From contig NC_135570.1 in assembly GCF_964340395.1 (NCBI RefSeq), forward strand, positions 13,472,822 through 13,536,821: a DNA stretch of 64,000 bases, read 5' to 3'. The position numbers were made by a program, and so were the translations under genes. The stretch is from Glandiceps talaboti (taxonomy: Eukaryota; Hemichordata; Enteropneusta; Spengelidae). Below are positions 59,301 to 64,000 of this stretch, piece after piece (the first letter of the stretch is position 1; the number at the start of each line of letters is the position of its first letter). The notes below the pieces were generated by a model. That model had not been told where the DNA came from. It saw only the letters and a program-made list of their open reading frames with translations, and did not search any database.

Positions 59301-60353
59301 TATGTAGAAGTAAAATAATGTAGCAAATAGAATGTTTCCATCGCTTCCTCGAACAAGATAAAAAATGTAGCAATGTTCGTAAGATTTTTGTCCAGTCAAA
59401 CTACAAAATTTAGCAGTAGGGTTGTTATCAAATCAGATGGTGTTCTGTTTTAGGCTAACTTGGCTCAGCTGATGTATTTATAATTTTTTAGAAGAAATTT
59501 TTCGTCCAACTGAAGTTGTTTTAGTGTCTGATATGAATACAATTATATTTCCAAATTTGGAAATAAAATATAAATAGAAGATTGTTGATTTCTTTGACAA
59601 CAAAATGCGCCCCCCCCCCCGCGATGTCTTTTTTTTACTACAGAGGGATTAGAAACGAACTTTCACATGGCAACGTTTGATGTGATTCGAAAAAAACTCT
59701 GATTGCAGGGAAACGTGTGTAAAAGGCGCATGCTGCCTTAATAATATACTCTCTTAAATAAGAGCTGCTATGACTTATTTCTCTATCAATAACACTTGTA
59801 TTTCTTTCAAGATGAAGTTGTTGGCAATGGATGTGAAGAACCGACAATGCTGGAAGGATCAATGGGAAGTTTTACCAGTACTAATTATGGTAGGGGATTT
59901 TACGACAGTGATCTAGACTGCAGATGGATTATCCAAGTGGACGAAACAAAGGTCAGTCACGTGATGAGCACATGACAAAATGCCAAGTCTTATAGTCCAA
60001 TGAAAGGAATGGCTTAATTCAATTCATTGAAGTAGTAATTATGTTGCGAAATATGTATTTATTTGGAATCATCTTTGCTATATTTTTATTGAAAAAAAAA
60101 TTGTGACGATTATTTCTTTTCTGATAAATTACAGGTAGTGAAATTGACTTTCGTCGATTTTGCAACGGAATCGTGCTGTGACCATGTATATATTTACGAT
60201 GGGGGCAGTGACAGTGATGTTCTCCTTGATACATTAAGTGGTGATGTGCCGTCAACCTCAGTGACGTCAACAAAAAATTGTGTTTTGGTCGTTTTTAACA
60301 GTGACAATGCTTACGAAAAGGAGGGCTTCTTGGCTACCTACAAGGAAATTTGA
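44234..60353 (+). CDS. Secreted mosaic protein: signal peptide, CDDGG Cys-rich modules, two mucin domains, four CUB domains (15 exons, about 1498 residues)
   Basis: Coding exons: 44234-44315, 46233-46352, 47363-47497, 47994-49211, 49818-49934, 51069-52403, 53241-53383, 54906-55128, 55270-55403, 55941-55997, 56752-56965, 57521-57663, 58892-59108, 59812-59951, 60135-60353 (TGA). All join in frame, 1499 codons. Residues 1-27 are a signal peptide (hydrophobic [17 protein letters not shown]). Residues about 28-112 hold two Cys-rich modules, 113-518 a Ser/Thr/Pro-rich mucin domain, 519-557 a third Cys-rich module, 558-1002 a second mucin domain with about 41 ten-residue repeats (ISTEPPTTT plus a variable residue), and 1003-1498 four CUB domains. 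There is no transmembrane segment or GPI-like tail, so secretion is inferred. All junctions use GT-AG except after exon 7, which uses a GC donor. Exon 10 is an extra in-phase exon in CUB2. A mucus, coelomic or adhesive matrix role fits, but no specific orthologue is recognised. Confidence 0.88.
44820..45792. mobile_element. Nested foldback/TIR elements in intron 1 of the CUB/mucin gene
   Basis: A module of about 110-120 bp with inverted ends (CTGCAATAATTGTAGCGTTT and CAAACGCTACAATT) occurs at about 44828-44925, 45118-45220, 45490-45590 and 45680-45785. Between them, 45040-45115 and 45287-45360 are inverted copies (GGCGTTAGGAAATGTCC and its complement), so the region folds into a long hairpin. 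Confidence 0.7.
46018..46122. repeat. CA-rich microsatellite
   Basis: Imperfect (CA)n with ACGC, ACAT and GCAC interruptions in intron 1, about 110 bases before exon 2. Confidence 0.9.
46233..46352 (+). other. Cys-rich CDDGG module 1 (exon 2)
   Basis: Spacing C-x3-C-x7-CDDGG-x7-C-x4-DC-x-DCG-x-R, visible as [16 protein letters not shown] and CTDCGSR. It resembles short Notch/LNR-like cysteine modules that recur in invertebrate extracellular proteins; the pattern is known to me only as a recurring motif. The exon is bounded by phase 1 introns, which suits shuffling. Confidence 0.7.
47363..47497 (+). other. Cys-rich CDDGG module 2 (exon 3)
   Basis: Same spacing as module 1 ([23 protein letters not shown]), followed by a short linker GQSEA. 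Confidence 0.7.
47524..47698. repeat. (AT)n, (ACGT)n and (CATA)n compound microsatellite
   Basis: Starts 27 bases after the exon 3 donor and fills much of the upstream part of intron 3. Confidence 0.96.
47994..49211 (+). other. Mucin domain 1 (exon 4, about 406 residues)
   Basis: A single large exon, dominated by Ser, Thr and Pro, with imperfect pseudo-repeats of roughly 14 to 16 residues such as [20 protein letters not shown]. No cysteines seen. Dense O-glycosylation is the usual fate of such sequence. Confidence 0.88.
49818..49934 (+). other. Cys-rich CDDGG module 3 (exon 5)
   Basis: Separates the two mucin domains. Same pattern ([23 protein letters not shown]), again bounded by phase 1 introns. 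Confidence 0.7.
51069..52403 (+). other. Mucin domain 2 with 30-bp coding minisatellite (exon 6, about 445 residues)
   Basis: About 41 nearly perfect 30-bp units each encode ISTEPPTTT plus one variable residue (S, F, W, Y or A). Rare units are altered ([20 protein letters not shown]). The period is an exact multiple of three, so copy-number change keeps the frame. The antisense strand is also open across it, which is a by-product of the repeat. Confidence 0.92.
52424..52494. repeat. (GAAT)n microsatellite
   Basis: About 17 pure units starting about 20 bases after the mucin exon 6 donor. Confidence 0.96.
52838..52892. repeat. (AT)n / (TG)n microsatellite
   Basis: A short AT run followed by about 21 TG units in intron 6. 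Confidence 0.93.
53004..53107. repeat. (TC)n / (TA)n microsatellite
   Basis: A TC tract switches directly to a TA tract in intron 6. Confidence 0.95.
53241..55128 (+). other. CUB domain 1 (exons 7-8, split by a GC-AG intron)
   Basis: Exon 7 holds the first half ([19 protein letters not shown], ending TASTK). Exon 8 holds the second half ([43 protein letters not shown]). Flanked by phase 1 introns and split by a phase 0 intron, as are the other three CUB domains. Confidence 0.85.
54698..54788. repeat. (TGTC)n microsatellite
   Basis: About 22 units in intron 7, preceded by the hairpin ACCTCCCGTAAGGGGAGGT at 54666-54684 and followed by GTCTGATAAGGAG. Confidence 0.95.
55270..56965 (+). other. 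CUB domain 2 with an extra 19-residue exon (exons 9-11)
   Basis: First half [11 protein letters not shown]...YCEWSV ending VLDTSK; second half [33 protein letters not shown] 57-base exon (55941-55997) between the halves adds [19 protein letters not shown]. The other three CUB domains have no exon there. Confidence 0.78.
56150..56313. repeat. (GGT)n / (AGT)n trinucleotide array
   Basis: Interleaved GGT and AGT runs in intron 10, about 150 bases after the extra CUB2 exon. Confidence 0.95.
57200..57475. repeat. Tandem repeat of about 67 bp, four copies
   Basis: Each unit contains AAAAGTCCAGTCAGACTTAT, TTTAGTAAACTTGTATTGAT and TACTGCTATCAAG. It ends about 45 bases before exon 12. Confidence 0.9.
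57521..59108 (+). other. CUB domain 3 (exons 12-13)
   Basis: First half [23 protein letters not shown], ending ADKYK; second half [43 protein letters not shown]. Same phase 1 / 0 / 1 exon pattern. Confidence 0.85.
58489..58850. mobile_element. TIR element, copy 3, close to exon 13
   Basis: Same family and orientation as 37600-37961. It starts TTAGGCCTAATGAAAAAAAT and ends TTTTCTTAGGCCTTA, with TIRs including TGGTTCCG and CGGAACCA. It lies in intron 12, about 40 bases before the exon 13 start. Confidence 0.75.
59190..59410. repeat. Diverged relatives of the 43-bp repeat in intron 13
   Basis: Contains ATTTTATCGTCTGGGTCGG with GTAAAAATCTTAC on one strand and GTAAGATTTTTGTCCAGTC on the other, resembling 5980-6163. 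Confidence 0.45.
59812..60353 (+). other. CUB domain 4, C-terminal (exons 14-15)
   Basis: First half [25 protein letters not shown], ending DETK; second half [48 protein letters not shown], then the stop. The protein ends at the domain edge. Confidence 0.86.
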
Positions 60354-60372
60354 TGTAAGTTACGTTAAACCT

Positions 60373-60378
60373 AATAAA
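60373..60378 (+). promoter_or_regulatory. Candidate polyadenylation signal of the CUB/mucin gene
   Basis: AATAAA only 20 bases after the stop codon. This would give a very short 3' UTR, so a later signal may be used instead. Confidence 0.35.
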
Positions 60379-63300
60379 GGAGGTTATGTTGAGGTGTTTG
60401 CCTCTTTTGCATAAATTGAAGCTAATTTCTGAAAAGAAATGTTATACTTTGGCCATACTACTTGGAATTTTAGTTTCTTCCATCTGAAGAGCACATACAC
60501 AATTTATTCTATGAGAAGAAACGGAAGACAACTTAGTCTCAGTTTTCCAGGGTCTCTTCGTTGGGGTTCTCGCTTAGTGGTTACCACCCCAGGGAGTATT
60601 GGGATGGGGGGTGGGTGGGAATAGTAAATCTATGTGACGTTCGCTTTGGGTTAGGACGAATGTAGCATGGTAAAGTTCACTATCATGAATGGGATGGCAA
60701 GTGTAATCCCAGGCAATTTATTCTCCTGTGCCTCATTTTGTTGACAGTCTAGAACAGGTATCTGTTAATTTCAAATTGTATAACTTTACAAACTCAATAT
60801 ACAACTTTTAATACTTGCATAAATGATGCATGATAACCAAAGCGGAATTCGAAGTCACATAAATTTGTTTATTGTTTCCTAGACTCCTTGGGGTGGTAGT
60901 CATTAAGCGTGAGCCCTCAACGTCAAGTTTGTATAACTGAGACTAAAAACAACTATGACACAATTATGCATGGTTGCTTTAATTTGGTCGTAGAAATTAT
61001 ATTCACGCACGTGTACCCATTAATTTCAAGGTCCGCCAGCTTAAAGTTGGGAGGAGTAGAAGAAAGGCTGGACCCAATCGAGTATCACTGAATGTCAAGA
61101 ATATGATGTAAATCGCTGGATATGGTCACCATGGAGATATTGTTGAACTTTTTATGTTGGAAACTGTGTGCTATGATAACAATATGTTGTCATGACAACC
61201 ACACTTCGAATTCTTCAAAGGATTAAAAGCGTTCAGAATACTGACAAGAGATCGAGTAATTTGCCGTTCAAGAATACTAAGTATCCATTGGCATCCATCT
61301 GGCACAACTTACCACAAATTACCGCTAAGAGAAATATATACACAGATACACGTATTCAATATATAGCGGCTACAGTCCTTAAAATTTACGTTTTATTTAT
61401 ACAATATATGATTGAAAAAAAATCATTTTGACAAGGTTTGTTTTTAATTTAATATTTAATATTTGTGTATCTTGATCACTCAATTTATTTAGTAATAATT
61501 TGATTTTTTTAGAAATGTTTACGAACCTTTGCCGCTAATCTACATAACTTATCAGTCTATAGGCTGTTCCTTTAAAAAAAAAAAGTTGAAAGGTTAGTCA
61601 ATATCGCCAAAACTTCAGTCGCTCAATATTTGTTTTTCATAATAGCCAGTGAGGGCGCATGTTTTGTCTGCACTATGCTGTCTGCCCACGTCAATCAAAC
61701 TATTTACTCCAAAATAAGTTCTTATATCGAATACAATATATCTGAAATGTAATTTATTACCCGAATTAATATTCAATGAATTGAAAATACATAAAAAAAA
61801 GTATGTATGGCATGTAATGTAGATTTTTGCGAATGCCAATAAAATATTTCCTGTTAACCATTCCGTTATTTGTTACATTACATACAAACACATAATTGTT
61901 GCCAATTATTACATTCTAGCGTTCTTATTTAACGCGACCTAAACTTTGCCATATAAGAAAGTTTGTTCCTGGTTTTTTGAAATAAATAAAAGAAATTTGG
62001 GGTTCAGTTGGCGCGACGCGTTGCTGTGTTATTTCCAAGGAAACGATAATCATTCATTTTCCAAATAAGTTTACATAGTATTCGGCCGCCATATTGGATC
62101 CTAAAATGTTGAAATCATTTTGACCTCAACGTCAAATGTGCCTGACCCCTGATTTCATTAGTTAGGTTTTAACTGATATAGGTTTCGGTTTCTCGAACAA
62201 AGTGGCGGTAAAGGTGTAAGATTCTCATTTCCGAGACACACTTTGCAAACCAATAGGACGCACTTTTTCCACGTAGCCCATTTGATTGCCTACTAATTGT
62301 TATACTTTATCGAAATAAATAAATATTCCCTAAATACTGAGAATGAAGGATAGACAAGTCACATTTATGAGGTCACTAAGTCTACAATAAAAAGTGTTGG
62401 CACCCAGAAATCGTATATTGTCGGTAGACCAGTTTGAATTACATGCTTGTACAGTAGTCTTTCTGATCAAATATCTTTTTTAGAAGTTGACACTTTCATA
62501 GTACGTGATCGTTCTTCAAAAGTGCTGCACGGTGGTTTATCTTTGATTTCGTATCAAAGGACTAGAGAAGTTTTCTCACACATAATCAAACTCCCTGTCT
62601 GTCTGTCTGTCTGTCTCTGTATTTCTATGTCTGTTTGTCTCCACCAGCCCCATGTTGCTAGTCCCACTCTCGCCCTGTACGTCGGATTTGATTTCGTTAC
62701 TGGGTCTTTCTTTATAGTGATCGCCCCTTTACCCGAAGGTCTGTCCACTCACCGCCCCACCCACCCACCCATCCATTATGTCTAACCCGTCCGTCAGTTG
62801 CTGTAGCCACTCGCTATATACTTCTAATTCATTCAGCATGTAATGAAGAAATCAGTAGATATCTGGATAAAATTAATGTCAAATATTCATCAAAAATTAT
62901 ATTAATGTATGAAATGAACAAAATTGACTACACGCTGGCAAATCTCTTATAGAGGAAAAATAATTCCGACCTTTTAGTTCTGTTTTGTGTTTTTATCACT
63001 ACACCGAGAGCGTATACACACAGGTTTAAAGTGAATACACATGAATGAAGACATGTTTTTTTTTTAATGCAGGTAGGAAACTATTAAAGAGCACAGTAAG
63101 TGTGAATTTCGTGTTTATGAGTGGACGCAAAAACACATCGGTTTAATTAGCACTTTAACATCGTCATTAGTGTTACTCTAAAAATGTTATTTACTTCTCA
63201 GTGATAAATGTCTACACAACTGACTAGAACCCATCTCTCTGGTGACCACGTGACCGATTAAGCGTGGAGTGTGGTGCGAGCCTTGACTACATTTAATACT

Positions 63301-64000
63301 TGTCTTTTGCGATGTCGCAAATAGTGAAAAATGTATTAAGTCAAAATGATGTTGAACGCGTATCCTGTTCATCGTTTTAGTATCATAATATTGTCAATTT
63401 ATTCTAGAGTATGAATATGCCATATTGATAATGTAACTTACAAAGTCATTATTTTATGTGGCATGTACCTTGGATCTTTGCAGTGAGGCAACAAGAATTT
63501 CATTGACGGAAAAAAATATGTATATGAAGATCGTCATATTTATTGATAATCAGCAAAGGCATGACAACATAGATCACGCGTAACAGTAAATGTGTTCTGC
63601 TCCTATGCCAGGTACAAACAAATAGTTTGATCTATTTGAAGAATAGCTGATCGAAATCTGTATAAACTCTCCTATCCATCGCGTTTAGTCAGGTCAAGAG
63701 TACACGAATCGACGGTTTTAACATAGTGACGTACACATGTTTACGTACCCCCCCCCCAGTCCGTTGGTACGTCAGAAGTTCAAGTATCCTGAGGGTTAAG
63801 GTTCATTATCGTATCTGTGTTAATGGATCAACATAATTTTAGTTTGATATTGCAGTCACTGTTCTTTAAGAAAACAGCTTCTTAGATAAGAGTAATGTAA
63901 CTTATTAAGTTTGTTTATATTCTGTTCTGAAATGTTATGATGAGAGAGAGGGGAGGGAAAGAGAGACAGAGACGGAGACAGAGACAGAGACATACATACA
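60379..64000. other. Right-hand flank; no gene recognised
   Basis: No exon with family similarity or a convincing splice pattern. Content is ordinary AT-rich sequence with a short TGTC run near 62598, a fragment AGGAGGTTATG near 60377 resembling the hairpin-headed sequence at 54666, and a purine-rich GAGACA stretch at the right edge. Confidence 0.6.

Overview
This is eukaryotic nuclear DNA from an invertebrate animal. Genes are split into many short exons with GT-AG introns, microsatellites are extremely abundant, and short non-autonomous transposons are common. The protein families (ZW10, FOXRED2-like flavoproteins, CUB/mucin mosaics, LamG lectin-like proteins) and a SINE of a type common in marine invertebrates suggest a marine invertebrate, possibly a deuterostome. 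The sequence alone does not fix the species. Exon models were assembled by hand from reading frame, splice sites, intron phase and remembered family similarity; no alignment was run.

Layout. (1) 188-9579, minus strand: the first 11 coding exons of ZW10; the 3' half lies left of the window. Its introns carry two families of hAT-like MITEs and a minisatellite of about 1.1 kb with a 28-bp unit. (2) 9580-16619: no gene; an old tandem duplication of non-coding DNA, a foldback element, two TIR elements and a tRNA-derived SINE. (3) 16620-21742 and 30553-36184, plus strand: two intact seven-exon paralogues of a FOXRED2-like FAD-dependent oxidoreductase, with identical exon lengths and phases. The spacer between them holds a second tandem duplication of about 2.7 kb. 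(4) 38894-39886, minus strand: a two-exon gene for a small secreted LamG-domain protein. (5) 39887-44233: repeats only. (6) 44234-60353, plus strand: a 15-exon gene for a secreted protein of about 1498 residues: signal peptide, two Cys-rich CDDGG modules, mucin domain, third Cys-rich module, second mucin domain with a perfect 10-residue repeat, then four CUB domains. (7) 60354-64000: no gene recognised.

The genes do not form one pathway. ZW10 is a conserved housekeeping gene of the kinetochore and of ER tethering. The flavoprotein pair is a local lineage duplication lacking ER signals. The LamG and CUB/mucin proteins look like extracellular recognition or mucus-matrix proteins. The most notable points are the patchwork identity between the two flavoprotein genes, an extra in-phase exon inside CUB2, a GC-AG intron in CUB1, a MITE that places a consensus-like splice donor 17 nt beyond a native ZW10 donor, and the CDDGG/mucin/CUB architecture itself.
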